From the NCBI RefSeq assembly GCF_900109995.1, contig NZ_FOCB01000017.1:34827-98826 (forward strand): a stretch of DNA of 64,000 nt, given 5' to 3'. Below, in pieces: positions 34,138 through 42,943 of this stretch. Source of the DNA: Pseudomonas sp. ok272. GTDB lineage: Bacteria > Pseudomonadota > Gammaproteobacteria > Pseudomonadales > Pseudomonadaceae. Every line of letters starts with the position of its first letter. Position 1 is the stretch's first letter. A program made the position numbers and the translations under genes. The notes below the pieces were generated by a model, which made no database searches, was not told where the DNA came from, and worked only from the letters and a program-made list of their open reading frames with translations.

Positions 34138-34980
34138 CTACCTGAAAAACGGCACATCCCCCATCACCGTCGCCCGGTGCATCACGCGCCGGGCCGGGCG
34201 GTAGTCGTCTACGGCGAAGTGCTGGGTCACGCGGTTGTCCCAGAAGGCCACGTCGTTGGTTTGCCAGCGCCAGCGGATGGTGAACTCCGGGCGGGTGGCG
34301 TGGGCGAACAGCAGCTTGAGGATCACTTCGCTTTCGCTGTCCGACAGTTCGTTGATGCGGGTGGTGAAGCCTTCGTTGACGAACAGTGAGGTGCGCCCGC
34401 TCACCGGGTGCGTGCGGATCACCGGGTGTGACAGCGGCGGGTTTTTCTGGCAGGTGGCTTCCCACTGCGCCAGGTCTTCGGGGGTGGTGGCGAAGCGTTC
34501 CCGGGGGAAGGACTTGACGAAGTCGTGGGTGGCCGTCAGGCCTTGCAGCATGGCTTTGAGCGGCGGCGACAAGGCTTCATACGCGGCGATGCCGCTGGCC
34601 CACAGCGTGTCGCCACCAAACGCGGGCAACTGCTTGGCGCTGAGCACCGCGCCGAGCGCCGGGGCCGGCAGGAAGGTCACGTCGGTGTGCCACAGGGCGT
34701 TGTCGCGCACATCGGTGTGTGCGGTGTCGAGGATCAACACCTCGGGCTGGCCCGGCACATTGGGGTAGATCGGGTGGATGTGCAGGTCGCCAAAGTTGGC
34801 CGCAAAGTGTGCCTGCTGCCGGGGGTTGATCGGCTGGTCGCGAAAGAACAGCACCTGATGCTTGAGCAAGGCTTGTTCGATGGCATCGCGCTGTTCGACG
34901 TTTAGCGGTTGGGCAAGGTCGACGCCGCTGATCTGCGCGCCGAGGGCCGAGCTTAAAGGGGTGATGGTCAGGTGGCTCAT
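34138..34980 (-). CDS. tauD: Taurine dioxygenase
   Basis: This 280-residue Fe(II)/2-oxoglutarate dioxygenase oxidises taurine to release sulfite and aminoacetaldehyde. The iron ligands are H98 and D100 in WHTDVTF and H254 in RVTQHF; arginines at 262-265 bind 2-oxoglutarate. Length is normal. It is the last gene of tauABCD on the minus strand, separated from tauC by 222 bases that hold repeats but no second clear promoter. It acts in the cytoplasm under sulfate limitation. Confidence 0.95.
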   Translation of the reverse strand: MSHLTITPLSSALGAQISGVDLAQPLNVEQRDAIEQALLKHQVLFFRDQPINPRQQAHFAANFGDLHIHPIYPNVPGQPEVLILDTAHTDVRDNALWHTDVTFLPAPALGAVLSAKQLPAFGGDTLWASGIAAYEALSPPLKAMLQGLTATHDFVKSFPRERFATTPEDLAQWEATCQKNPPLSHPVIRTHPVSGRTSLFVNEGFTTRINELSDSESEVILKLLFAHATRPEFTIRWRWQTNDVAFWDNRVTQHFAVDDYRPARRVMHRATVMGDVPFFR

Positions 34981-35033
34981 GGGTGTTCTCTTTAGAGTGG
35001 GCGTGGCCTGATCTTCGTCAGTTCGGCGAGATC

Positions 35034-35193
35034 CTTATGGGAGCGGGCTTTCCGGCGAAAGCGGTACCTCTGGCGACATCGATGTTGAATGGGCTGGCCT
35101 CTTTGCGGGCAAGCCTCGCTCCTACGGACTCAACCCAGATTCCTGCTCGCAATGGCGGTGACGAGTGGCATGGCTAAGACAGTTGCTCCCACA
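35034..35193 (-). repeat. REP pair and composite repeat copy B between tauC and tauD
   Basis: A diverged REP arm (TTATGGGAGCGGGCTTTCCG, 35035) faces GCGGGCAAGCCTCGCTCCTA (35104-35125). From 35105 to 35193 the composite repeat runs on the minus strand: reading that strand it starts TGTGGGAGCAACTGTCTTAG and ends in GTAGGAGCGAGGCTTGCCCG. It interrupts the tau operon. Confidence 0.75.
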
Positions 35194-35202
35194 GGTTGAA
35201 AG

Positions 35203-36042
35203 TCAGTGGGCCTGGCCGTGCCACGGCACCAGCTTGCGCTGCAGGGCGCGCAGGCCCATTTCCATGGCGAAGGCGATCAGGGCGATCACCAGGATGCCCA
35301 GCACCACCACATCGGTGACCAAGAACTGCGCGGCCGACTGCACCATGAAGCCCAGGCCGCTGGTGGCGGCGATCAACTCGGCGGCGACCAGGGTCGACCA
35401 GCCGACCCCCAGGCCAATGCGCACGCCGGTCAGGATGTCGGGGAGGGCGCTGGGCAGGATCACATGGCGAATCAGTTGCGCCCGCGTGGCGCCCAGCGAT
35501 TGCGCAGCGCGCAGCTTGGCCGGGTCGACGGTGCGCACGCCGGTGGCGGTGGCGATGGCGATCGGGGCGAAGATCGCCAGGTAAATCAGCAGCACCTTGG
35601 ACAGCTCGCCGATGCCGCACCAGATCACGATCAACGGCAGGTAGGCCAGCGGCGGGATCGGCCGGTAGAACTCGATCAGCGGGTCGAGAATGCCCCGGGC
35701 GATGCGGTTGGAACCCATGGCAATGCCCACCGGCACGGCGCTCAGCACCGCGAAGCCCAAGCCCAGGCCAATCCGTTCAAGGCTCGCGGCCAAGTGTTGC
35801 CACAAGGTCGAGTCCATGTAGCCGGTGGTCGCCAGCAACCAGCCTTTTTGCAGCACGGCCGAGGGCGGCGGCAGGAACAGCGGCTCGATCAGGCCGCTGG
35901 CGGTAACGGCCCACCACAGGACGATCAGCACCAGCAGGGTCAACACGCTGATCCAGCGCGTGCCGAGAGGGCGGCGCACGGCAATCGTCGTCGACGGGAC
36001 GCTGGTTTTGGCCGCAGTGGCGGGGATCTGATAGGTGCTCAT
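35203..36042 (-). CDS. tauC: Taurine ABC transporter permease
   Basis: This 279-residue permease has about six segments and the EAA loop LRAAQSLGATRAQLIRHVIL of the SsuC/TauC group. A charged cytoplasmic N-terminus (about 30 residues) precedes the first segment. It overlaps tauB by 4 bases. With TauA and TauB it imports taurine across the inner membrane for desulfonation by TauD. Confidence 0.94.
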   Translation of the reverse strand: MSTYQIPATAAKTSVPSTTIAVRRPLGTRWISVLTLLVLIVLWWAVTASGLIEPLFLPPPSAVLQKGWLLATTGYMDSTLWQHLAASLERIGLGLGFAVLSAVPVGIAMGSNRIARGILDPLIEFYRPIPPLAYLPLIVIWCGIGELSKVLLIYLAIFAPIAIATATGVRTVDPAKLRAAQSLGATRAQLIRHVILPSALPDILTGVRIGLGVGWSTLVAAELIAATSGLGFMVQSAAQFLVTDVVVLGILVIALIAFAMEMGLRALQRKLVPWHGQAH

Positions 36043-36818
36043 GCGCGCTCCTGCCGTTGGGAGAACACGCGGGCGAGCACGTGTTCACGGGTTTCGATGA
36101 AGCGTGGGTCGGACTTGATCGCCCGTGCCGACTCGCCGGCTGCGTAGCGCTGGCCGAAGTCCAGGTGCAGGCGCTCGACAATGTGCCCGGGGTTGGGGGC
36201 CAGCAGAATCAGGTCGGTGGCCAGGAACACCGCTTCTTCGATGTCGTGGGTGATCAGGAACACCGGCTTGGCGGTGCGCTGCCAGACTTGCAGCAGCAAC
36301 GCCTGCATCTGTTCGCGGGTGAAGGCATCGAGGGCGCCGAAGGGTTCGTCCATCAGCAGCACCCGTGGGTCGGCCGCCAGGGCACGGGCCAGGCCGACGC
36401 GTTGCTTCTGGCCGCCGGACAGCTGCCAGATGCGCCGCGCGTCGAAACCGGCGAGGTCCACCAGGGCGAGCATCTCCCGGGCGCGGGCTTGGCGTTTGTC
36501 CCGGGGGACGCCGGCCAGCTCCAGGCCGAAGCCGACGTTGGCGAGCACGTCCTGCCAGGGCAGCAATGCATCATCCTGGAACACCACGCCGCGTTCGGCG
36601 CTCGGCCCCTTGACCGGCACGCCGTCGAGGCTGATGCGCCCGGCGCTGGGCTCGACGAAGCCGGCAATCAGGTTCAACAACGATGTCTTGCCACTGCCGG
36701 ACGGCCCGAGGGCCACCAGCAGTTGCTGGGGCCCCAGGGTCAGTGAAATGTCTGCCAATACCGGCTCCGGGCTGCCTGGGTACTGTGCGCTGATGCGCTC
36801 CAGCTGTAGCAAGGCCAT
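36039..36818 (-). CDS. tauB: Taurine ABC transporter ATP-binding protein
   Basis: This 259-residue ATPase has Walker A GPSGSGKT at 38-45, the signature LSGGQKQRVGLARALAADPR and Walker B VLLMDEPFGALDAFTREQM. It belongs to the nitrate/sulfonate/taurine group (TauB/SsuB). It overlaps tauC by 4 bases and lies 15 bases after tauA, so the three are one transcript. Confidence 0.95.
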   Translation of the reverse strand: MALLQLERISAQYPGSPEPVLADISLTLGPQQLLVALGPSGSGKTSLLNLIAGFVEPSAGRISLDGVPVKGPSAERGVVFQDDALLPWQDVLANVGFGLELAGVPRDKRQARAREMLALVDLAGFDARRIWQLSGGQKQRVGLARALAADPRVLLMDEPFGALDAFTREQMQALLLQVWQRTAKPVFLITHDIEEAVFLATDLILLAPNPGHIVERLHLDFGQRYAAGESARAIKSDPRFIETREHVLARVFSQRQERA

Positions 36819-36833
36819 CGAGGCGTACTCCGA

Positions 36834-37811
36834 TCAGTGAGTGATGTACTGGGCGCTGACGTACGGCGCGTAGTCCGGCAGCACGGCGTCGACCTTGCCT
36901 TGCTCCTTGAGGAACGCGGCGGTGGCGGTGATGGCCTGGGTGGTCGGCGCGCCGAGGGTGACCACTTGATCCGCCGCCAGCGGGTAGACGTTGCCTTGCA
37001 GCAGCAACGCAATGTCGCTGGCCTTGGCGCCGGAGAGCTTCACCAGCTTGTCGACGTTGCTTGGGTTGGCGAGCCAGGCCTTCGGGTCCTTGCGGTAATC
37101 GGCGTAGGCATCCAGGGTGACCTTGGCGAACGCGGTGACGATCTCTGGGTGCTTCTTGGCAAAGTCATCGCGCACGATCCAGGCGTCGAACGTCGGGGCG
37201 CCGTACTTGGCCAACTCGCCGGAGGTGATCAGCACCTTGCCGTTTTCCTTGGCCACGCCCAGGGCTGGGTCCCACACGTAGGTGGCGTCGATGTCGCCGC
37301 GTTTCCAGGCGGCAATGATCGCCGGCGGGGCGAGGTTGAGCACGGTGACTGTCGAGGGGTCGATGTTCCAGTGCTTGAGCGCGGCCAGCAGGCTGTAGTG
37401 GCCGGTGGACACGAACGGCACGGCGATCTTCTTGCCGATCAGGTCCTGTGGGTTGTTGATCCCGGAACCGTCGCGGGCGACCAGGGCTTCGGCGGCGCCG
37501 ATCTGGGTGGCGATCAGGAAGGTTTGCACCGGGACCTTGCGGGTGATGGCCGCGGTCAGTGGGCTGGAACCGAGGTAGCCGATCTGCACGTCGCCCGAGG
37601 CGATGGCCGCGATGATGTCGGCGCCGTTGTCGAACTTGCGCCAGTGGATCGTGGCGCCGGTGGCTTTTTCGTAAGCTCCGTCAGCCTGGGCGACTTTGGC
37701 GGGATCGACGGTGGTCTGGTAGGCGACGGTGACGTCGGTGGCCTGGGCGAAAAAACTCGCCGCAGCCAGGGAAGCGGCCGCCAGGAGGCGTAGGGGCAGG
37801 TGCAGTTTCAT
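36834..37811 (-). CDS. tauA: Periplasmic taurine-binding protein
   Basis: This 325-residue binding protein has a signal peptide ending FFAQA near residue 23, then TDVTVAYQTTVDPAKVAQAD, the typical TauA start. The block NLAPPAIIAAWKRGDIDATYVWDPAL is a hallmark. The ATG at 37811 is chosen because GAGGA lies nine bases upstream; the ATG at 37826 has no site. It is the first gene of tauABCD. An AT-rich region (37850-37915) upstream fits a CysB-activated promoter. Confidence 0.95.
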   Translation of the reverse strand: MKLHLPLRLLAAASLAAASFFAQATDVTVAYQTTVDPAKVAQADGAYEKATGATIHWRKFDNGADIIAAIASGDVQIGYLGSSPLTAAITRKVPVQTFLIATQIGAAEALVARDGSGINNPQDLIGKKIAVPFVSTGHYSLLAALKHWNIDPSTVTVLNLAPPAIIAAWKRGDIDATYVWDPALGVAKENGKVLITSGELAKYGAPTFDAWIVRDDFAKKHPEIVTAFAKVTLDAYADYRKDPKAWLANPSNVDKLVKLSGAKASDIALLLQGNVYPLAADQVVTLGAPTTQAITATAAFLKEQGKVDAVLPDYAPYVSAQYITH

Positions 37812-37849
37812 CAGTGAAGTCCTCATCAGGCGGCCGGGTATCGGCGAGT

Positions 37850-37915
37850 GATGAGACTAAATGATCTAAGAACTGCAAAATAAATAACTTATTGGCATTA
37901 GCTTATGAGCGGAAA
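37850..37915 (-). promoter_or_regulatory. AT-rich promoter region of tauABCD
   Basis: On the minus strand it reads CATAAGCTAATGCCAATAAG, then TTATTTATTTTGCAGTTCTT. This kind of CATAAG/AATAAG sequence near the -35 is typical of pseudomonad sulfonate-use promoters that need CysB; assigning it here is inference. Confidence 0.5.
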
Positions 37916-37939
37916 ACTCAAGAGCGACCGCTGCGCGGC

Positions 37940-38003
37940 TTTCGCGAGCAGGCTCGCTCCCACAGGTTCAGGGGACTCTGTGGGCGCGAGCCTGCTCGCG
38001 AAT
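37940..38003. repeat. REP pair in tail-to-tail order
   Basis: The arms TTCGCGAGCAGGCTCGCTCC and TGTGGGCGCGAGCCTGCTCG are outward rather than inward facing, with only about 17 bases between. It lies between gshA and the tauA promoter. Confidence 0.75.
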
Positions 38004-38025
38004 AGGTCCGAAGGACCGTCGGCGG

Positions 38026-39609
38026 TTAGTTGCTGATCGCCAGGATGCTCGCCTGGTACGCGCCGACAAACACATCGAAATCGCCGACTTCGTTCTGTTC
38101 AAGCTCGGTCTGCTGGAGCAGCGAGGCGCGCGCGCGTTCTTCGAACTGCGCTTGCTCGTCAGCCGGCAGCGGTTGGCTGCGGAAGAACTCGGCGTGAGCC
38201 TGGCTCTGGCGCAGGGAGAATCGAGCGAAGCTCTCCTTGTGCTCGGTCATGGCTGCCAGCACCTGGGCCGACGGGGTCAGGGACGGGTCCTTGATCTTCG
38301 CCCGTTGTGCGTCGAGGGCCTTGCCGTGCGCCTCGCCGCCGTGGCTTTGGTCGAGCAGGGCGGCCACGGGTGCGATCTTCTCCAGCAGCTCGAGGGCCCA
38401 TTCCTTCATGTCCACCGGCTGGCCGTCGCGTTGCAGTTGCAGGCCCGGACGGCGACCTTCCTTGACCACACTGAGGACGTTCGAGGTGGCGTTGCTGCAC
38501 GAGGTGTTGGTCAGCAGCGGGCTTTCGTTCAACGCGCAGTACAACAGGAACGCATCGAGGAAACGTGCCTCGGGCAGGTCGATGCCGGTCGGCAGGAACG
38601 GGTTGATGTCCAACAGGCGCACTTCGACGTACTGGATGCCACGGGCCACCAGCGCCTGGATCGGGCGCTCGCCGGTGTAGGTCACGCGCTTGGGGCGGAT
38701 GTTGGAGTAGTACTCGTTTTCAATCTGCAGGATGTTGGTGTTGAGCTGGACCCACTCACCGTCCTTGTGCGTCCCCACTTCGACGTACGGCGCGTAAGGC
38801 GTGGCCACCGCCTTGCGCAGGCTGTCGGTGTAGCTGGCCAGGTCGTTGTAGCACGGCGTCAAGCCCGCTTGGGCGTTGCTCTGGTAACCCAGGTCGCTCA
38901 TGCGCAGGCTGGTGGCGTAGGGCAGGTACAGGGTGTCGGCGTCCAGTTGTTCCAACTGGTGCGAGCGACCGCGCAGGAAGCCGGCGTCCAGGGCCGGGGA
39001 GGCGCCGAACAGGTACATCAGCAGCCAGCTGTAGCGCCGGAAGTTACGGATCAGGGCGATGTAGGCCGCCGATTGGTAGTCACGGTCGGTGCCGACAAAA
39101 CCGTCGTGCGCCTTGAGTACGGGCCAGAGGGATTCGGGCAGGGAAAAATTGTAGTGGATCCCGGCAATGCATTGCATGGTCTTGCCGTAGCGCAGGGCCA
39201 GGCCCTTGCGGTACACGTACTTGAGCTGCCCGATGTTGGAGGTGCCGTAGTAGGCAATCGGGATATCTTCCTCGGCCGGCAACGGGCACGGCATCGATGG
39301 ACTCCACAGGTACTCGTTGCCGAGCTTGCTGTAGGCAAAGCGGTGGATCTTGTCCAGGCTCGCCAGGGTGTCGGCGGGATCGGGCAGGGCCGGGGTGATG
39401 AACTCCAGCAGCGACTCGGAGTAGTCGGTGGTGATCTGTTCGTTGGTCAGCGCGGAACCCAATGCTTCCGGGTGCGGGGTTTGCGCCAGGCGGCCTTCGC
39501 TGGTCACGCGCAGGCATTCACGTTCGATGCCGTGAAGGCACTGTTCGAGCACAGAGAGGTTAGCGCGCTCGCCGAGCAGAGCCAGGCGGCGGTTGAGAAG
39601 TTCGCTCAA
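38026..39609 (-). CDS. gshA: Glutamate-cysteine ligase
   Basis: This 527-residue enzyme joins glutamate and cysteine, the first step of glutathione synthesis. It is the proteobacterial type 1 GshA: CLHGIERECLRVTSEGRLAQ, QITTDYSESLLEFITPAL, GIHYNFSLPESLW and VEVRLLDINPF are family blocks. The start is set at TTG 39609 because AAGGA lies seven bases before it and the product then begins MSELLNRRLALLG like other pseudomonad GshA proteins; a GTG at 39624 would add five residues and place the ribosome-binding site inside the gene. Confidence 0.95.
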   Translation of the reverse strand: MSELLNRRLALLGERANLSVLEQCLHGIERECLRVTSEGRLAQTPHPEALGSALTNEQITTDYSESLLEFITPALPDPADTLASLDKIHRFAYSKLGNEYLWSPSMPCPLPAEEDIPIAYYGTSNIGQLKYVYRKGLALRYGKTMQCIAGIHYNFSLPESLWPVLKAHDGFVGTDRDYQSAAYIALIRNFRRYSWLLMYLFGASPALDAGFLRGRSHQLEQLDADTLYLPYATSLRMSDLGYQSNAQAGLTPCYNDLASYTDSLRKAVATPYAPYVEVGTHKDGEWVQLNTNILQIENEYYSNIRPKRVTYTGERPIQALVARGIQYVEVRLLDINPFLPTGIDLPEARFLDAFLLYCALNESPLLTNTSCSNATSNVLSVVKEGRRPGLQLQRDGQPVDMKEWALELLEKIAPVAALLDQSHGGEAHGKALDAQRAKIKDPSLTPSAQVLAAMTEHKESFARFSLRQSQAHAEFFRSQPLPADEQAQFEERARASLLQQTELEQNEVGDFDVFVGAYQASILAISN

Positions 39610-39750
39610 GTTGGATTCCTTCACGCGTCAGTCGCCCCAATATGGGGGTGGGCAGGACGGTCTACAAGGGTGAAGTTAAAACTGGCGTTATCGCCTGGTT
39701 TTCGAGCCGTATAGGCCTGATGCCGATTGTTCAGAAGCTGCACAACCCCT

Positions 39751-39835
39751 GTGGGAGCGGGCTTGCCCGCGAAGGCGTAGTGTCAGGCAACATCACTGAT
39801 GACTGATCCACCGCTATCGCGGGCAAGCCCGCTCA
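39751..39835. repeat. REP pair between gshA and the thioesterase gene
   Basis: CTGTGGGAGCGGGCTTGCCC faces CGCGGGCAAGCCCGCTCAGA. The right arm is truncated at its outer end. Confidence 0.8.
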
Positions 39836-39876
39836 GAGTCACAGCGGCGAAACTAACCCAAATCGGTGGCCGGTAG

Positions 39877-40260
39877 CTACAGGACCGCGAACGTGCCTTG
39901 TGCTTTTGCGACCAATTTGTCGCCTTGCATCACGTCGGCTTCGACCACCAGCGTGCGTCGGCCCGGGTGGATCACCCGCGCCGTGCACAGCACCTCGCCG
40001 TCGGCCACGGCGCGGATGTAGTTGATCTTGCATTCGATGGTCGCGCTCTGCTGGTCAAAGCCGTGGGTGCTGGAGCAGGCCAGCCCCATGGCAATGTCCA
40101 CCAGGCTGAACAGCGCCCCGCCGTGCAGCTTGCCACCGCGATTGCGCAGCTCGGGTGCAAGCGCCAGGGCGACTTGCGCCACCCCGGTTTCCAGGCTGTG
40201 CAAGCGGCAACCCAGCAGCTTGAAGAAGGCGCTTTCAGTCAAGCCGGCCGGGATCTCCAT
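39877..40260 (-). CDS. PaaI/hotdog-fold thioesterase
   Basis: This 127-residue hotdog-fold protein has the PaaI-type pattern NRGGKLHGGALFSLVDIAMG (about residues 40-60), with the HGG loop and a catalytic aspartate. It probably hydrolyses acyl-CoA thioesters; the substrate is unknown. The ATG at 40260 overlaps the tex stop (TGATG), so the pair is translationally coupled. In P. aeruginosa a similar thioesterase (PA5202) lies between tex and gshA. Confidence 0.88.
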   Translation of the reverse strand: MEIPAGLTESAFFKLLGCRLHSLETGVAQVALALAPELRNRGGKLHGGALFSLVDIAMGLACSSTHGFDQQSATIECKINYIRAVADGEVLCTARVIHPGRRTLVVEADVMQGDKLVAKAQGTFAVL

Positions 40261-42584
40261 CAACGCTTCTTCAACTGCTTGGCATTGGCGAACAACGACG
40301 CCATGGCGTTATTGCTCGGGGCGGGTGCGGCGGCTTCCTTGCGCGGCGCGCTGTTGGTCGACTGGCGCGGTGCCGAGCCAGGGCGTGCGCCACGGGCACC
40401 GTCGATTTTCTCGCCCGGGGTGTCGCTCATGCGCATCGACAGGCCGACGCGTTTACGCGGGATGTCGATTTCCATGACCTTGACCTTGACCACATCGCCG
40501 GCCTTCACCGCTTCACGCGGGTCCTTGATGAACTTCTCCGAAAGCGCAGAGATGTGCACCAAACCGTCCTGATGCACGCCGATGTCGACGAAGGCACCAA
40601 AGTTGGTGACGTTGGTCACCACGCCTTCGAGGATCATCCCCAGTTGCAGGTCCTTGAGGTCTTCGACGCCTTCCTGGAACTCGGCGGTCTTGAACTCCGG
40701 ACGCGGGTCGCGGCCAGGTTTCTCGAGCTCTTGCAGGATGTCGGTGACGGTGGGCAGGCCGAAGGTTTCGTCGGTGTACTGCTTCGGATCCAGGCGCTTG
40801 AGGAAGCTGGCATCGCCGACCAGCGAACGGATGTCGCGCTCGGTTTGCGCGGCGATGCGCTGGACCAGCGGATAGGCTTCCGGGTGCACGGCCGAGGAGT
40901 CCAGCGGGTTGTCGCCGTTCATCACGCGCAGGAAACCGGCGGCCTGTTCGAAGGTTTTTTCCCCCAGGCGCGCGACCTTTTTCAGTGCGGCGCGGGTCTT
41001 GAACGCACCGTGTTCGTCGCGGTGGCTGACGATGTTTTGCGCCAGGGTCGCGTTCAACCCGGAGATGCGCGCGAGCAGCGCCACGGAGGCGGTGTTGACG
41101 TCGACGCCGACGGCGTTCACGCAGTCCTCGACCACCGCGTCCAGGCCGCGGGCCAGCTTGAGCTGCGACACGTCGTGCTGGTACTGGCCTACACCGATGG
41201 ACTTGGGATCGATCTTCACCAGCTCCGCCAGTGGGTCTTGCAGGCGACGGGCAATCGACACCGCGCCACGGATCGACACGTCCAGGTCCGGGAACTCCTT
41301 GGAGGCCAGCTCCGAGGCCGAGTACACCGAGGCGCCGGCTTCGGAGACCATGACTTTGGTCATTTTCATGGCTGGGTATTTTTTGATCAGGTCGGCGGCG
41401 AGCTTGTCGGTTTCCCGGCTGGCGGTGCCGTTGCCGATGGCGATCAGGTCCACCGAATGCTTGGCGCACAGGGCGGCGAGCACGGCGATGGTCTGGTCCC
41501 ACTTGTTGTGCGGCACGTGGGGATAGACCGTGGCGTGATCGAGCATCTTGCCGGTGGCGTCGACCACCGCGACCTTGCAGCCGGTACGCAGGCCGGGGTC
41601 CAGGCCCAGGGTGGCGCGCGGGCCGGCCGGTGCGGCCAGCAGCAGGTCGTGCAGGTTGTGGGCGAAGACGTTGATCGCCTCGGTCTCGGCGCCATCGCGC
41701 AGCTCGCCGAGCAGGTCGGTTTCCAGGTGGGTGTAGAGCTTGACCTTCCAGGTCCAGCGCACCACTTCGCCGAGCCATTTGTCAGCCGGACGGTTCTGGT
41801 TGGCGATGCCGAATTGCTGGCCGATCATGCCCTCGCACGGGTGCATGGTGCCCGGCAGTTCGTCGCCGACTTTCAACGCCGAGCTCAGGATGCCTTCGTT
41901 GCGCCCGCGGAAAATCGCCAGGGCGCGGTGCGACGGCATGCTCTTGAGGGGTTCGTCGTGTTCGAAGTAATCGCGGAACTTGGCGCCTTCCTCTTCCTTG
42001 CCGGCGATCACGCGGGCACTGAGGGTGGCTTCCTGCTTGAGGTAGCTGCGCAGCTTGTCGAGCAGGTTGGCGTCCTCGGCGAAGCGCTCCATGAGGATGT
42101 ACTTGGCGCCTTCCAGGGCTGCCTTGACGTCGGCCACGCCTTTCTCGGCGTCGATGAAGCGCGCGGCTTCGGCATCGGGGGTCAGGCTCGGGTCGTTGAA
42201 CAGGCCGTCGGCCAGTTCGCCGAGGCCGGCTTCCAGGGCGATCTGGCCCTTGGTGCGGCGCTTCTGCTTGTACGGCAGGTACAAGTCTTCGAGGCGGGTC
42301 TTGGTGTCGGCGAGCTTGATGTCACGCTCAAGTTGCGGCGTCAGCTTGCCTTGCTCCTGGATGCTGGCCAGGATGCTGATGCGCCGTTCGTCGAGTTCTC
42401 GCAGGTAGCGCAGGCGCTCTTCCAGGTGCCGCAACTGGATGTCATCGAGGCTGCCGGTCACTTCTTTCCGGTAGCGGGCGATGAAGGGCACCGTGGAGCC
42501 TTCATCGAGTAGCGCGACGGCCGCTTCGACCTGTTGTGGGCGTACACCGAGTTCTTCGGCGATGCGGCTGTTGATGCTGTCCAT
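40260..42584 (-). CDS. tex: RNA-binding transcriptional accessory protein Tex
   Basis: This 774-residue protein has the Tex layout: an N-terminal helical region (MDSINSRIAEELGVRPQQVE), a YqgF-like nuclease fold (LGLDPGLRTGCKVAVVDATG, about residues 330-350), helix-hairpin-helix repeats (residues 505-560) and a C-terminal S1 RNA-binding domain (GMILEGVVTNVTNFGAFVDI, near 650). The S1 tail is basic. The start at 42584 fits AGGTGG upstream and the P. aeruginosa protein length; an upstream extension of 37 residues is not family-like. Tex associates with RNA polymerase and affects transcript fate; details are unsettled. Confidence 0.95.
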   Translation of the reverse strand: MDSINSRIAEELGVRPQQVEAAVALLDEGSTVPFIARYRKEVTGSLDDIQLRHLEERLRYLRELDERRISILASIQEQGKLTPQLERDIKLADTKTRLEDLYLPYKQKRRTKGQIALEAGLGELADGLFNDPSLTPDAEAARFIDAEKGVADVKAALEGAKYILMERFAEDANLLDKLRSYLKQEATLSARVIAGKEEEGAKFRDYFEHDEPLKSMPSHRALAIFRGRNEGILSSALKVGDELPGTMHPCEGMIGQQFGIANQNRPADKWLGEVVRWTWKVKLYTHLETDLLGELRDGAETEAINVFAHNLHDLLLAAPAGPRATLGLDPGLRTGCKVAVVDATGKMLDHATVYPHVPHNKWDQTIAVLAALCAKHSVDLIAIGNGTASRETDKLAADLIKKYPAMKMTKVMVSEAGASVYSASELASKEFPDLDVSIRGAVSIARRLQDPLAELVKIDPKSIGVGQYQHDVSQLKLARGLDAVVEDCVNAVGVDVNTASVALLARISGLNATLAQNIVSHRDEHGAFKTRAALKKVARLGEKTFEQAAGFLRVMNGDNPLDSSAVHPEAYPLVQRIAAQTERDIRSLVGDASFLKRLDPKQYTDETFGLPTVTDILQELEKPGRDPRPEFKTAEFQEGVEDLKDLQLGMILEGVVTNVTNFGAFVDIGVHQDGLVHISALSEKFIKDPREAVKAGDVVKVKVMEIDIPRKRVGLSMRMSDTPGEKIDGARGARPGSAPRQSTNSAPRKEAAAPAPSNNAMASLFANAKQLKKR

Positions 42585-42943
42585 AAAACCACCTGACAAA
42601 TTGTGAAAGCAGGCTCGCGGCCCTGTAGTCGGGGCTCGACGAGTCTGGTTGAGCGGCCTGGCCTGCGCCGCTACCTGGATCAAAAGGCATCCCATTGACC
42701 CGTGAAATCGAAAAATGACTGCCTGGCGTTGAAAAAAACCTTCGCCCTGGCGCGTAACGATCAGACGTTGCCTGACACAAAAGGCGGCGCATTATAACCG
42801 GCGTGCTCCGCTTCGGGGGGGCTTGAGAGCCGTCGGTGCAATGCCTATATCAGTGGTCACAGAGGAAAAATCTGCTAACAATGCACACGGTGCGTATAAC
42901 GGCAGCTACGCCATAATGCGCGCCGAGATCAAAGGAGCATCCA
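42585..42943. other. Divergent promoter region of tex and ompR
   Basis: No gene lies in this 359-base gap. On the minus strand a perfect TATAAT (42791-42796) is the likely -10 of tex, with no good -35. On the plus strand CATAAT at 42912-42917 is a candidate -10 for ompR, leaving a short leader. A run of seven G follows at 42817. Confidence 0.45.
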
